A stretch of DNA of 64,000 nucleotides from Nectonema munidae (lineage: Eukaryota; Nematomorpha; Nectonematoida; Nectonematidae): assembly GCA_030549495.1 (NCBI GenBank), contig JAUIRK010000664.1:1-64000 (forward strand), given 5' to 3'. Within the stretch, counting starts at the first letter, position 1. Each line of letters starts with the position of its first letter. The notes below the pieces were generated by a model. That model did no database searches and was not told the origin of the DNA. It was given only the letters and a program-made list of their open reading frames with translations. Made by a program: the position numbers and the translations under genes. Shown here in pieces: positions 9,266-21,440 of this stretch.

Positions 9266-11227
9266 ATTCTATTATCAAGGGCTAAGAACAGGTTCATCAA
9301 AATTTATTTCAAAAATATTATTTCTTGAAATTCAATACTTTCAATACCTTTAATCATGACTATTTACTACAACTTTGTTATAAAAAATTAGAAAAAATAA
9401 ATATAGTAATAAATCAAAATAATGTATAACTTATTGACTGGTGGTCTAGCTGTTAAACTTAGGCCTAGAGCTACAAAGCTTAGATTCAAAACCGAACGTG
9501 AAAATTGAAAAACAAAATTTACTAGTCAAACTAAGAAAGCTTCATATACTTTGAATGAGATACCGACAACGTAAAATTGCATCAATTATACTCATATATT
9601 TTGGTGAAAATGTTTATTGGACAAAACAGTGAGGCACAAAACCTTTGAACTGGTAATAGGGGGGGGGGGGGGCACGGTCCCTCACACTGTAAAAAAATGT
9701 GTTTAGAGACTAAACACAAAACTAAACACCAAATAGGTCACCGATTTTGAACACCTAAAATTGTAAACATGTTTAAACTCTAAGGGTCTGAACACTTATA
9801 AGTTTATTTTTAAACGCCAAGATTCTAAACACTTTAACTATGAGGCGCTTAGGTGGTGGAAATTTAGTTCAAATGATGAAAAGTATGTTTGGACATGATT
9901 TCAAAAACATACCCCATTTGAACTTCTAAAATATTCATATGTGTAATTGATGAATAACCGCTCCAAAAAATAAAAAAAATACAATTTGAAAAAATAAATA
10001 AAAATTTTAAAATTCAAGGTAATTTATTGAAAATTGATTAAAAAAAATACAAAATATATTCTCCAACATTTTACATGCTTTCCAAAAACTTCTTTTCAAA
10101 CTTGACTAATTTTGTTGTTTTAAAAAATGGATAATTGTCGTTGAAAACCATGTTTTGAAAGAAACCAATTATTTGAAAATTTTTTGGATACTTAAGATCA
10201 AATACATAATATATTTTCAGCAAAAATAGCAAGGCTTCTTTTATCAGATGTCCTAAATAAAAAGAAACTCCATCTCCAACTACATATATCGATTTTGTTA
10301 TTTCATTTTTGCACACAATCATCTTTGGAGAGCTTCCAACTTCTGAAGAAATATTGAGAGAACTTTTCTAGAAAAATTCAATGGGAAAATTGTGAAAGAT
10401 TTTAAAAATAGAGTATGATTACGTCTAGAATGTTCAGAATTTTTCATTGACTTTATATTTTGATGAAATGGAAGTTATTTAGTCAAAAGAGATTATTATT
10501 TGTAAATTTCTTTCATTTTCGTTTGGAGATTTCGGTATATTCAAAATATACCGAAGCTTTTCCATCGTTCTTTCCCAATTTCGGTTGATTTTTTCATCCC
10601 TTAATTCTTTTTTGAGTAAAGAAAACTCTTTTTTAACCTGTAAAATAAAATTTAAGAAAAAAATGTGATATTATGTATATAAGACCATTTCAGTATTTTC
10701 GAGAAAAGGGAAAACTTCTATAACTGCTCGTAATCCAACAGGTAGATTTTTCATTTTTATTCTTCTTTCAGATAAACTAACTTCTTGTGCTAAATATATT
10801 GCTGAAAATTCTCTATCTTGATCACTTTTTTTGATTTCTTCACATAAAAATTGATGAGCTTCTGAGGAGGACATTCCAGTTTCACTCTCTTCTACAAAGA
10901 ATTTTTAGAAAGAAAACAAATATAAAAAATGTATAAGGCAAATATATTTACGATAGTTTTTGCTAAGAACGAAATTCAAGTTTCTTTTTTCTTTGCTTAC
11001 TGAGTTGGAGTTTCTAAGTTTATTCCATTTCCATCTTATGTTGCGAAATTTTTGGAAAAGTTTTTGGTTGAAAAAAGCCTAAAAAACGTGATGATCATTA
11101 AAAAAAATCACACTAAAAATAATCTTAATTACCCATGGAACTCTCCCATATGGGAATCCAATACACGGATAAATTGAATAAAGTGATCTACCCAAGGAAT
11201 CGTAATTCTCTTTACTGTCGAAATCGC

Positions 11228-11662
11228 CTATAGATATGACGTGGTATGCAACTTCTTCCACCAACTTGTCAATAATTCATTTATGACATTTCCGCTTTCC
11301 AAAAGAGAGGTCATTTTTGTAGAAAACTTTAGTATATACATGGATTTACCATTTCTTCCATTTTCTGTCTTGTATAAATAAATTGCAAATCTATATCGTG
11401 AACTTACGTTTGAACAAGTTGCCATAATTTTAGGTGATGTTAGTTCATCAGAATCAGTAAGAATCATGTCTTTGTTTCTAGCCGCATGATTTATTATCAT
11501 CATCAATTTTTTTGTTGGTCCAACCTTGTTTCCGATCATTAATAATATGTCTTTCTCTTGTAGATTTAAAAATACCATAACATCAATTTCATTTTCTAAA
11601 AAAATATTCTTAATAACAAAAGGTAAGTAAAAAGAATCAACCTTCGAAAGCCAGCATAACAT
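11228..11662 (-). pseudogene. CACTA-like element: SAM-domain protein piece
   Basis: 144 residues. The segment FLENEIDVMVFLNLQEKDIL with the following MIGNKVGPTKKLMMII reads as a SAM domain (about residues 22-58), a protein-interaction module. It lies downstream of the transposase on the same strand, so it may be a C-terminal exon or a second protein of the element. The neighbouring frames at 10071-10322 and 10671-10874 are probably further exons but are unrecognised. Confidence 0.45.
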
Positions 11663-11875
11663 ATGGTGGAAACTGCAAAGCTTTTAATTTTTCTTGAATT
11701 TCTGAAACTGATAAACATTCATTTATTTCTTCAGCAATCTTGCTTAAATTTTCCTTACTCATTGATCTAAACTTTATAAAATCGCTAAAAAGTATATTAT
11801 AAAATTAAAAAATTTAATGTGATGTGAAAAAGCTTAAATTTATGACCAACAGAAGTCAACATTTATTAAAACAAC

Positions 11876-12660
11876 CTAAAAAAAATTTCCATGATAATAG
11901 GAACTTTGTGGCCATTTATAAAAAATATTTCGCAAACTAACACATATTTTTTGTGATATCTTTTCACATAAAAAAGCATATTCAATTACTTTAAGTTTTT
12001 GGCAGACAAAAATTACTCCACTATCATCGCAAACATAAATCTTTTCAATTTTACAAAACTTTGGCGTTTCACTGTTCATATCACTGTAAATTAAGACACT
12101 GTTTTTCGTATAATTAATTGATTTAAATTTAACATAGTTGACTGATGAAATGTTTATATCGCTTCTAATCGAACTTGAACTTCGCATTATAAAGTCAACT
12201 AAATCAGCATCTTCATCGCCATTTAAGGATCGCTTTTCATTTGTTACTATATCTTCACTAAAAAGTTTCAAAGATAAGCTTTTATCCACAAAATTCAAAC
12301 ACATCCAGTATTGATGGAAGTATGATAAAGATCTTTCAACACATTTGAAGTTCTTCCACTTAAAATTCTTGAAAACAGCGTGCTTAGCCTCAAACCGTAA
12401 ACACCAATGGTTTCGGCCCGGTCCAAACTTTTTATTTGTTCTGGGTGTTAAGTAATGAAATTTCAGAGGGAATGTTACATGTCCAAAAGTTTCAGAAAAA
12501 AAAGAATTATGCTGATAAATTAGTTCAAACAAAAAGTTTAAAGTGACATCAGAAGCAATAGGAGAAATTATAAGTAGTGATATCTTGATTAGTTTTATGA
12601 AATTTTGCCAAACTCTGTCTTCTTTAGGAATAAACCCGAATATTAAAAAAAGTAAACAAG
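11876..12660 (-). pseudogene. CACTA-like transposase, C-terminal part
   Basis: Open stretch starting before 12532 and including FHYLTPRTNKKFGPGRNHWC followed by LRFEAKHAVFKNF. That H-Y-x-T...FGP...W..RFE.KH..FK pattern is the conserved C-terminal signature of the same transposase family. The remaining 100 residues are not recognised. Confidence 0.6.
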
Positions 12661-12796
12661 CATGAAATTCTTTGTTTCTACTGAAGTTAAAGGAAGGGCA
12701 TTTGTGTACTTCAAATAATTTTTTCTAGAGTTTGTGGCTTATCATTCAACATTTCTTGAGGATAATCAAAGCTTAAAATGAGAGAATTAAGTGTTT

Positions 12797-13342
12797 CTAG
12801 TGTAAAGTACCTTTTACATCAATAAAAAATTCTAGAATCAACTGCAATGATATCTTCACAACACCTTCAAAAAGAACATGCATTGGATCGTGTAAAATGC
12901 ATTCTGTAATTTTAAAATAAGGAAAACGTGCCAAGACAGATTCATTTTTGATACCATGCATTTTTGAGAAGTACTTCTTTTCATGTAATGGTTTCTTCTT
13001 CATTTCTTCACAGCTGATACGATGTTGTCTTTCGTTTCTCAAACTGAATTGAGTCTCGTAAAGACTATTAATGAGTTGAGAAGTATCAACTTCCCCACTT
13101 CTACATGGTTTCTTAGCAAAGTTTACGCCTCCTTTGAAACCTCCAATATATTGCGCAGCAGGTGTGTCCCCAAAAATACAATAAAGAGTACCATAAACGC
13201 TTTGAATACTTCCATTAACTTTCAAGTTTACACCTTCAGATAATTTTTTCATATCGTCGTTGAAATTTTCCAAAACTTTTTCAAATTTTGTGTTTTGATT
13301 ACTGCTAACAGTTGTGAGAATGGTAAAGTAAAACGTAAACAT
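12797..13342 (-). pseudogene. CACTA-like transposase, catalytic part
   Basis: Contains GDTPAAQYIGGFKGGVNFAK followed by a Cys/Arg segment (KKPCRSGE), a histidine in QHRISCEE, and ILHDPMHVLFEGVVKISLQL. This order (GD..A..GGF, CR, D.MH...EGV) is what I recall for CACTA/TNP2-related or KDZ-related transposases of fish and invertebrates. The second Cys of the expected C-R-x-C pair is replaced by Gly, suggesting decay. It continues on the same strand at 12660. Confidence 0.6.
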
Positions 13343-13593
13343 GGCTGAAGATTAAGCAATGTCCAATAAAAGACAGAAACTTTGTGTTTTTTTCTATGAG
13401 ATCCTAGAGGATTAGTGATCTCAATGTCATCATAATATAGACCAACATATAAAGAAGTGTCTTTTTCATCAAAGTCCAGATTTTTAAAGTAGTCTCCATC
13501 GGAAAATATTATATATTTATTATTATATATTTATATATTGTAACATAAATTCTTGTAAAATAATATATATAACAAGGTATAGCTATTCTTTTG

Positions 13594-13735
13594 TAACAAG
13601 GGCCGCTAGGTGATTAGTGGGATGGAAAGTCCAGTTAGACTTGGACTCAGCATTCCGGGCGGGCCACGATATCCGAAAGGATGGGTGCGAACGCCACAAA
13701 CAACTTAATTAATTAATTAATTAATTAAATTAAAA
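13594..13735 (+). mobile_element. SINE with tRNA-like head and TTAA tail
   Basis: A-box-like TAGGTGATTAGTGGG at 13607-13621 and B-box-like GGGTGCGAACGCC at 13683-13695. Between them are a perfect 6-bp stem (AGTCCA 13628-13633 with TGGACT 13642-13647) and a GAAA-capped hairpin (ATCC/GGAT). It ends in about seven AATT units. GC content is far above the flanks. It lies within the CACTA-like element. Confidence 0.55.
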
Positions 13736-13817
13736 TTTCTCGAAAAATATTTATGTTGTAAAAATGATGACTCCAACCCGTTAAAGCAATCAACCTCAAA
13801 AGTTTTCTCCATTTTTG

Positions 13818-14153
13818 CTAAATCTTGAGAACACAGTCCCAGTTTCTTCGATGAATCGATGATTGATTCAACAAAAAACTTGATTTAAGCCTAAGCAATA
13901 GTGCGTCTTTGAATCGAGTATCAACTAAGCAATCTTCGGAAGGCGTAGCATCAAAATTATCCAAAATATCATAATTAGACGAAACATTCTGAGAAAAATG
14001 GGAATAATGCTTTCTTGAGCAATGTTTACGAAATGATTCATAAAAATTAAATTTAGTAAAACAGTTTTTCGTTGAGCATTTGACAAAAAAATCTTTATCG
14101 TGTCGATGACGGAAAAAAACATGATATGTGTAAAAAAGGTACAGATTGAACAT
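13818..14153 (-). pseudogene. CACTA-like protein, N-terminal C2H2 finger part
   Basis: 111 residues with a C2H2 finger: CSTKNCFTKFNF then HCSRKHYSH (CX4C...HX4H). This is the usual first domain of the metazoan transposase-like proteins whose later parts follow at 11876-13342. It is separated from the next piece by about 470 bases that include a SINE. Confidence 0.5.
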
Positions 14154-14559
14154 TTCATATTTACTGAAAATAAATATAACAGATCAAAGCTTAAACTAAA
14201 CTTAGTTTGATAACAAAATATATTATTTGCTCAAAAGTTTTTTAAAATATCGAGGCAAATAAAATACAAAGATAATGTAAAAATTACATATTTAAAAAAT
14301 TTTTAACAAAATTTGAAAGATTTAGATAATCTGAAAATAAATCGTGGAAATCCGAACTAAGTTTAAAAACATAAATAGGTAATATAAAATCAGTGTGGCC
14401 ATTATTTTAATTTCTGCAAAATATTCAAACCCAAAACCAAGTTCAATTTACAGTCGCGTAATGAGAAATTTTTGGCAGGGGAGGCGTGAGGTATGCATAG
14501 AAAACTCTATAAAATTCTTATACCAAAAAGTGTTTTTAAACTCTAAAAACTACTCTATA

Positions 14560-15301
14560 TTGAGGCAAGACCGCAGTTTGTTTAAATATTGATTAAATTA
14601 AAACTTAGCTACGTCTCTGCTCTAAAGACTCTTGTAGGGTATGTATTTGACATACAGAACTTTCAACTTCATTTTCATTGTCATTATTTGATATTTGGAC
14701 ACGGCCACATTCAAGTAATGGTTCATTTTCTGTTTCTTTCAAAACTTCTTCAAAAAATTTTTCCTCCCAATTTGTAGTGTAAACTTCGTTAACAAGACTA
14801 TCATCATCTATCTTTATGAACTCATCAGCTATGGTGATAGGCCTTTTTTCAAAAAAAACATCCCACATTTTTCCGCTTCTTCTAAAACTTCATCCACAGG
14901 AAAACCAGCCTTTCTGAAACATTTCAAAACTAAACTTGGATTGCAATTTTGGACTGAGAACTTTATCCATGCACAAGCATTCAAAACAGAGATGGATTTA
15001 GCTAAATCAGAGACTAATTTTTTTCATCCTTTTTCTATAATTTTTTTTATTGAACAAATTATACCTTGATCTAAGGGCTGCAAAATAGAAGTGGTGTTCG
15101 CTGGAATAAACACTAATTTAATATTTGTCAAGTTATCATCAATAAACTTTGAATGAGATGAAGCATTGTCCAAGAATAGTAAAATATTTCTATTTTGTCT
15201 TTTCATTTTCACGTTAAAAGAAAGTATCCATTCATCAAATATTTAGTATGTCATCCATGCTTTTGAGTTGTGCTTTCACAGAACATGTAAATTTTTCAAA
15301 T
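14560..15301 (-). pseudogene. Tigger/pogo transposase fragment (DDE)
   Basis: On the - strand the segment NILLFLDNASSHSKF followed by IPANTTSILQPLDQGII (15024-15212) is the hallmark second-Asp region of pogo/Tigger transposases, a superfamily related to CENP-B and Jerky. The upstream piece AQLKSMDDILNI continues into DEWILSFNVKMKRQ. Downstream, 14605-14868 is an acidic C-terminal tail. The fragment is cut at 15302-15305, a TTAA, where a piggyBac-type end begins. Stops near 15235 and 15023 show decay. Confidence 0.7.
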
Positions 15302-15305
15302 TTAA

Positions 15306-15545
15306 CCATATTAGTGCTGGGCAAAATTTGTCCGCTCAAGTGCTGGGGGGGGGGGGCGTAAAGTGCCCCCCTATTTTTCTCAGATATTAATAAGTTTTTA
15401 TAAATATTTTTAATGTTACATATATATTTCAACTATGCTGAATTCAGTGGTGATGTCCATTTATTATCAAAATCAATCAAACCTGTCAAAAAATTGATTT
15501 ATATTTAACAGCTCATCTCAAAAAGGAACTTTTTATTTAAATAAG
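15306..15545 (-). mobile_element. end fragment of a piggyBac-type non-autonomous element
   Basis: Starts at a TTAA (15302-15305) with CCATATTAGTGCTGGGCAAA and runs through a G-run, then matches the reverse complement of 23455-23673, the right end of the large TTAA element at 19841-23673. One base differs in the first five. The other end was not found; an I/R1-like LINE follows. Confidence 0.65.
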
Positions 15546-17640
15546 TATATAAAGTTTTTTACACATGTATATTGCACATGCGTCCGAACATTTTTATGCA
15601 CATGCGTTGTGATTTGGAATAGTCTGTGAAAATTGAAAGTGAGCTGATAGTTTTTGATGAACGTTGGTGAGCTATAGAAATTCTGGCAAGATATATATGA
15701 TAAAGGAGGAGACGAAGAAGGCTGGATGAGCTCGATTGGGTGATTTAATGGTAGCACTTGATAAGATGTTTTGTTAGGAGCGAACTAAATTAATAAGGAA
15801 TTGTAATAGTGCAGTGATTGGGATGTTTGGGTTGTGTAGAGGTTGGTGTAAGGATTTTTGGGGGTGTAGAGAGAAAGTGAATTTATTAGTAAATAATTCA
15901 AGTTTTGTAGTTGGTGTAGTGTGATAGGCATTGGTGATAGAAAGGAGACACAGGCGATTAATTTTGTTAAGATGAGTAAGGGATGACTGATGTCTCAACT
16001 CTGAGCCCCATGAAAGAACTCCATATTTGAGGACAGGGAAAATAAAACTTCTGATATTCGTTGATAAGAAAGAAAAGAGTTTTGACTAATTATTGAGAAG
16101 TGCTTTTGAAATGAATGGAGAATTTTAAGTTGTGTTGGAAAGCGAGCCCAAGATATTTTACTTGGTTTGCGGATCTAATTTGTTTGTTATGTAGAGTTGC
16201 AAGGGTAATGGTTTAATTCTTTTGCGTGTGAAATTAATCAAGTAGAATTTATTAGGGTTAAAGGAAATTTTTTATTGTTGTGTTTTGATTTGGATTTGTT
16301 TAGTAAAAGTAAAGTTTGAGGTTTTGAGTTTATTCATAACTTGAAGCAAAGATTGTCATTGGAATAACCCTGAGAAAAGTCAGAGTTGTTGTTGATAAAA
16401 GTTAGGAGAGGGTTGATGAGTATTGACCAAAGTAAGCCGGGTAAGCTACCACCTTGCGGAGTAGAGAGCTTGCGAATATATGACTCGATGTCTAGGAATA
16501 AAGTTGAGGCTATTTTATGATTTGTTTTTTGAATTTTTGTTGAGAAGAATTGGTTTGCTTGAATGGGTTGATTTTTTAAGCTATAATGTAACAGTCTCTT
16601 CATGAGAATTTTCTCTAAAATTTTGCTTATTGACGGTGAAAGAAATATGGGGCGGCAATTTTTTTTATCTTATTGAGATTTGGATTGGATTTAGGAATGA
16701 GGATTAATTTGACAATTTTTCAAATATTGAGAAAGTGCCCCAGTCTTAAGCAACTCTTGAATAATTGAAGTAGGTGGGGATAGATGAGTTTATGGCGTTG
16801 TTGAGTTCTGGAATGGAAGATTCCAGAGGGAAGTATTACCTAAATATGATTGAGTTTTCAATCTTATGATGGAATTGTGAATGTTGTCGGTTACTAGTGA
16901 ATCGGATGGAAAAAATGAAGTGAGAAAGAGTTTCAGTGTTGTTTGCTGGAAGTAGATGGTGAAGTAAGGGAGATGAAGACTTTTTATTGATGATTTTAAG
17001 GATAGTGTTTCAGGCGTTGGACGGAGTTTGGGTGGTAAATTTTTCTGAAACTTGTTTTTTAACTTTATTGATTTCTTTTTTGTAGGAGTTTTTTAGTTGG
17101 AAGTGATGTGAAAGTTTATCGTGCGTGTTAATTTTTTTTTGAGTTGCTCTTTTAGATTGTTCAGGTGGAAGTTCCAGCAATAGGCGTTTTTGCGTTTCGG
17201 GAATGGGTTGTTTGGAGTAGAAGCGAGAATAGAAGTTTAGATTGTTTTGTTGAAGGTTCTGATGTTATGTTTGTTTTTATTTCGTTATTAGGTAGTTTTG
17301 ATTGGCGTGTTTTTAGGAAAGCTGTCTAGAAAACAATTGTCTATTTTGCGTTAAAAAGTTGGAAATGTGTTAGAAACAGCTATTTTTAAGTTATGAGAAT
17401 AAAGTTAATTGAGGTTTTGCAGACCACGAAGATTTTGTTTTGTATCCCATAAATATAAGCGTGCATTGAGGTCTGTAGGAATAATGAGGAAAAAACTTTT
17501 GTTAATGTGGTTTTTAATTTGGGTCAATACGTTATCAAATCGATCAGGAATGGGATGTAAAGAAGAGAGTTGTTCAGCAAAGAGCAGAATTTTATTTTTA
17601 ATGGTAAAAGTTCAAACCTAGAGTTTGAATTCGTATCAAT
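15546..17640 (-). pseudogene. I/R1-like LINE remnant
   Basis: Decayed EN-RT coding sequence on the - strand. Near 17450-17500 an endonuclease piece reads DLNARLYLWDTKQNLRG. At 16334-16603 the RT piece has LSTPQGGSLPGLLWSILINP followed by SQGYSNDN in place of the catalytic A-D-D motif. At 15774-15998 RLCLLSITNAYHTTPTTKLE matches the conserved segment after RT in I/R1/Jockey-type elements. Stops and shifts are frequent. It abuts the piggyBac-type fragment at about 15545. Confidence 0.6.
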
Positions 17641-17776
17641 AATAAATTAGTCAAGAGATATAGACGTTAACTCTCAATGTGAAGTGATGTTACTATGAGA
17701 GGTAACACGTTTGTAGTTGTTCAATTAAATAAAATTTAGAATATAATGTAACGAAGTTTCTTTAAGTATTATCACA
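17641..17776. other. AT-rich spacer
   Basis: No feature recognised between the two LINE copies. Confidence 0.4.
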
Positions 17777-20159
17777 GATAAAGAAAGAAAGAAAGAAAGA
17801 AAGAGTTTATTGATTCAAACAAAAATAATATATGACTAAAATGAAAGATCATATGAATATATGATTGAAAACATGATGTTAGAAAGCTTGAAACATGCAT
17901 GTTAAGAAAAAAGGAAAAAATAAAAGAAACATTGAAGTGTTTTAAAAGGCATAGAAAATAATTGTAGCTTCAAATTTTAAAAAGTGTATCGATATCAATG
18001 AATAGTTTTACAAATGTAGCGATTATTTATGGCACACCTATAGGCATACTTTTGAACCAAAGAAGATTTAAGATTTTGCTTGAATTTTGAGATAGTAATG
18101 TTAAAAAAGTCAAATGGATTAGGTAAACTGTTCAAATGCGTACCTATTCTATAGACTAAAAATTGTTAAAATTTTTGTAATCTATAGAAATTTATTTCAA
18201 CTGAGTGGGTATTACGCAAATCGTAAGGTTTTATGTTTTCATTTATCATAAATTCTTCGTATACAATCAATGGAAGCAGGACGTGAAAGTATTTGACAAA
18301 AAGTAATTCAGTTTATAAATATATATATGTCTGATACTTTAAAAGTTTTTCTCGGAAAAACACCAATGCTGTGGGAGAATTTCTATCCATATCATAAACT
18401 ATTCGCAGTGAACAAATGAACTATTGATGTTAGCGTTTCCCCATATCGAATTACAATAGTGCAAATGTGGAAGAAAGACGGATTTATATATGGTTAATTT
18501 TATTTTTTGGTTAAGGAAATTTTGTGATGAAATAAAATAGCATTTATTCTGCTTAATTTGGTGTTCACAAGCTTGACGTGATCATCCCAACGAATGTTAG
18601 ATTTGATCACAAGACCCTGCAAGTTAAATTTGTCAGTTACTTAAAAAGGCAGCTGTTTAGCATTTAAATCAATTTTAGATTGGCAAAACAAAATAATTTT
18701 TCATTTTTCATTGTTACTTTTGGCCATGTTAAACTCGCACCATTTTAAAACGTTATCGATACTTTCTGGTAAAATAGAAAAACCACGGTTATTGATTGGT
18801 ATATTAAATGAAATATCGTCTGCAAATAAAAAAATCTATGGTATTATCACACCTATATATATCGTTTATGAAAATGTTAAATAGCAAGGGACTGATGATT
18901 GATCCTTGGGGGACTTGATGACTTATTGGAATGTGGTTTGTTTTATTCATCATCATTGATGACAATTTGTGAGCTTTCATGCAAATATGATTTCAGTAAT
19001 GTTAGGCTTTGATGTTTTAAGCCATACAGGGATAGTTTTTTTTAAAAGTAATCTGTGACAAATACTGTCAAAAGCCTTAGAAAGGTCTATGAAAAGAGAC
19101 GCAACATTTTTTTTGTCATTAAAATTTTTAATAACATTATTGACAAAATTTGCATGTAGTAGTTCTGAATTGCGTCTCTTTCTAAAAACCAAATTGGGAT
19201 CTGAAGAGCAGGTCATTTTTTTGCAAAATAAGTTGAAAGCTGACAGTAAATTTACTTTTCAAAGATTTTTGAAAGAGTACAAATCAGAGTTATTTGGCGA
19301 TAATTTTTGACGTCATGTGTATCCCCTTTTTTATGAATAGGAATGATTTTACTGACTTTGAAAACATGAGGAAAGCCAGAAGAGTCAAGTAACGAGTTAT
19401 AACCAAAAAGAAGATACTTTCAAACCAAGTCCAATACCATACACATCAGAAGAGTCAGACTTAATAGAATCAATGGCAAGAATGAGATCATTCATAGTAA
19501 ATCTATGAAAATTAAACTGACTCTGGGAAGAAACATTAAAATTATCATCAGAGAGGTTATGAGAAGGGCTATTAGAAGTAAATTTGAACTGAGAACTAAA
19601 AAGGTTGACAATGGTACTTGCTTCAGAAACTAAAAATTCCTTAACATTTTTTAAAACTATCTATATCTTTAGGTTTAATCACGCTATTGAGATTGTTCCA
19701 AAAAGTTTTGGTTGAGGGGCTTTCATTGAAGAGATTTTCCATATGTGCTTTTTTAGCTGCCTTTATTTTATACTTGATTATGTTTCTTATTTCAACATAC
19801 TGTTGTTTCAAGGGCTCTGAATGAGAGTGTTTCAACTTAACCCTATTAGTGCTTAAAAAATTATTAAACTAAAAAATTAATTGTAGAAAATTGGCTGAAT
19901 CATATCCCTTCAAATTTTGTGACTTTTCCTAAAATCGCTAGCTGCATCTTTTGAAACCATTTTCATGGTAGTTGAATGACCCCTTCATATCCAAAACTGT
20001 CAATCAATATAAAAAATTAAAATTTTTCAGCAAAATTTTGACATTATCTGTACTTAACCTTATAACTTAGTATCTATATTATATAATACCCTGAAAATTT
20101 ATATTTATATACAGTTTGGAACGCATAACACTTTATATATTAAATTTTTTCAATAATCA

Positions 20160-21440
20160 TGGCTACTTTTTAGAAAATGTCAATCAAAATTTTGATTGAT
20201 CAAAAATATACCTAATAAAATATGCCTTCACATTTTACATAAAATATATGTTTTTATACTAAATCGGTCATGCTGTTTTTATTTCTGGACTCATTTTTAC
20301 CATTTAGGATTTGAAAATACCTATAAGTATTAATCAAATTTGCGGTTTACTTCTGAAAATTGTCTCCAAAAACATTCATTCAAATTTTACAATCAAATAT
20401 ATGTTTTATAACAAATTAACCATGCTAGTTTCATTTCTGAACTCATTTTTCAAATTTAGAGGTTTTAAAATATCAGTCAAAATTTGCGGTTTACTTCTAA
20501 AAGCTATCTCCAAAAATATTCTCTCAATTTTACATGAAATATTTATTTTTATAACAAATCGATCATGCGGTTTTCATTTTTGAACTCATTTTTTATATTT
20601 AGGATTTGAAAATACATATAAGTATTAATCAAATTTGCGGTTTATTTCTGAAAATTGTCTCGAAAAATATTCTCTTGAAATATAGGTTTTTATACCAAAT
20701 CAATCATGCTGTTTTCATTTCTGAACTCATTTTTTACATTTAGGATGTGAAAATAGCTATAAGTGTTAATCAAATTTGCGGTTTACTTCTAAAAATTGTC
20801 TCCAAAAACATTCATTCAAATTTTACAATTAAATATATGTTTTTATATCAAATCAACCATGCTAGTTTCATTTATGGACTCAATTTTTGCAGTTTGAATT
20901 TGAAAATACATATAAGTATCAATTAAATTTGCGTTTAGTTCAAAAATTTGTTTTTATAGCAAATAGATCCTGATGATTTCATTTCTGAACACAGTTTTCG
21001 CATTTAAAGGTTTTACTGCAAGTGTCAATCAAATTTGCGGTTTATGTCTGAAAACTATATCCCAAAATATTCTTTCTAATTTTACATGAAATATATGTTT
21101 TTAAACCAATTCGACCATGATAATTTTTTTTTCTGAAATCATTTTATGCAATTAGAGGTTTTAAATGTCTGAAAGTGTCAATCAAATTTTCGATTTACGT
21201 CTAATGTATACAAAAATATTTTTGAAATTTAAATAAAATATCTGTTTTTATGCCAAATGGAAGATGCTGGTTTCATTTTTGGACTCAGGTTTGGCATTTA
21301 TGGTTTTTAAAATATCTGGAAGCTTGAATGAGATTTGCGGTTACTGTCTTCAAAAATATTTTAAATATCTCTTTCCAAATCGACTATGCTTATTTTATTT
21401 CTGTACTGAATTTTGGATAATACGGTTAAAAAATATCTCG
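20160..21440. repeat. degenerate tandem array, about 145-bp monomers
   Basis: The phrase catgctg(g/t)tttcatttctg(a/g)actc recurs near 20270, 20430, 20563, 20706, 20858, 20970, 21115, 21265 and 21387, spaced 112-160 bp. A second phrase, atcaaatttgcggttta, recurs in the same register. About nine copies, diverging toward the right. Confidence 0.8.

Larger units (their letters stand above)
5605..9690 (-). mobile_element. hAT transposon, decayed
   Basis: Holds a multi-exon hAT transposase on the - strand and a LINE fragment inserted within it. The outer limits are tentative. The left edge has CAGTGGCGTAGTCAGAG near 5610. On the right a G-rich stretch is followed by CACACTG near 9689, but the ends share only about five bases and no matching 8-bp duplication was found. 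Confidence 0.5.
9685..14395 (-). mobile_element. CACTA/EnSpm-like transposon
   Basis: Begins CACTGTAAAAAAATGTG and ends ATCAGTG, so both termini carry CACTG. Inside the left end a motif of the type (T/C)(A/T)(A/G)AACAC recurs at least five times between 9700 and 9840, like the subterminal repeats of CACTA elements. Coding pieces on the - strand encode a C2H2 finger, a DDE-type transposase and a SAM domain. The two ends match poorly beyond CACTG and no target duplication was found, so the limits are provisional. A SINE sits inside. Confidence 0.5.

Noticed and set aside
9430-9490. tRNA-like A/B boxes (GGTCTAGCTGTTAA, TTAGATTCAAAACC)
   Set aside because: The B box deviates too much and no clover-leaf closes; perhaps an old SINE scrap.
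5605-9690. Exact ends of the left hAT
   Set aside because: CAGTG at both sides is too short and the flanks do not duplicate, so the borders stay provisional.
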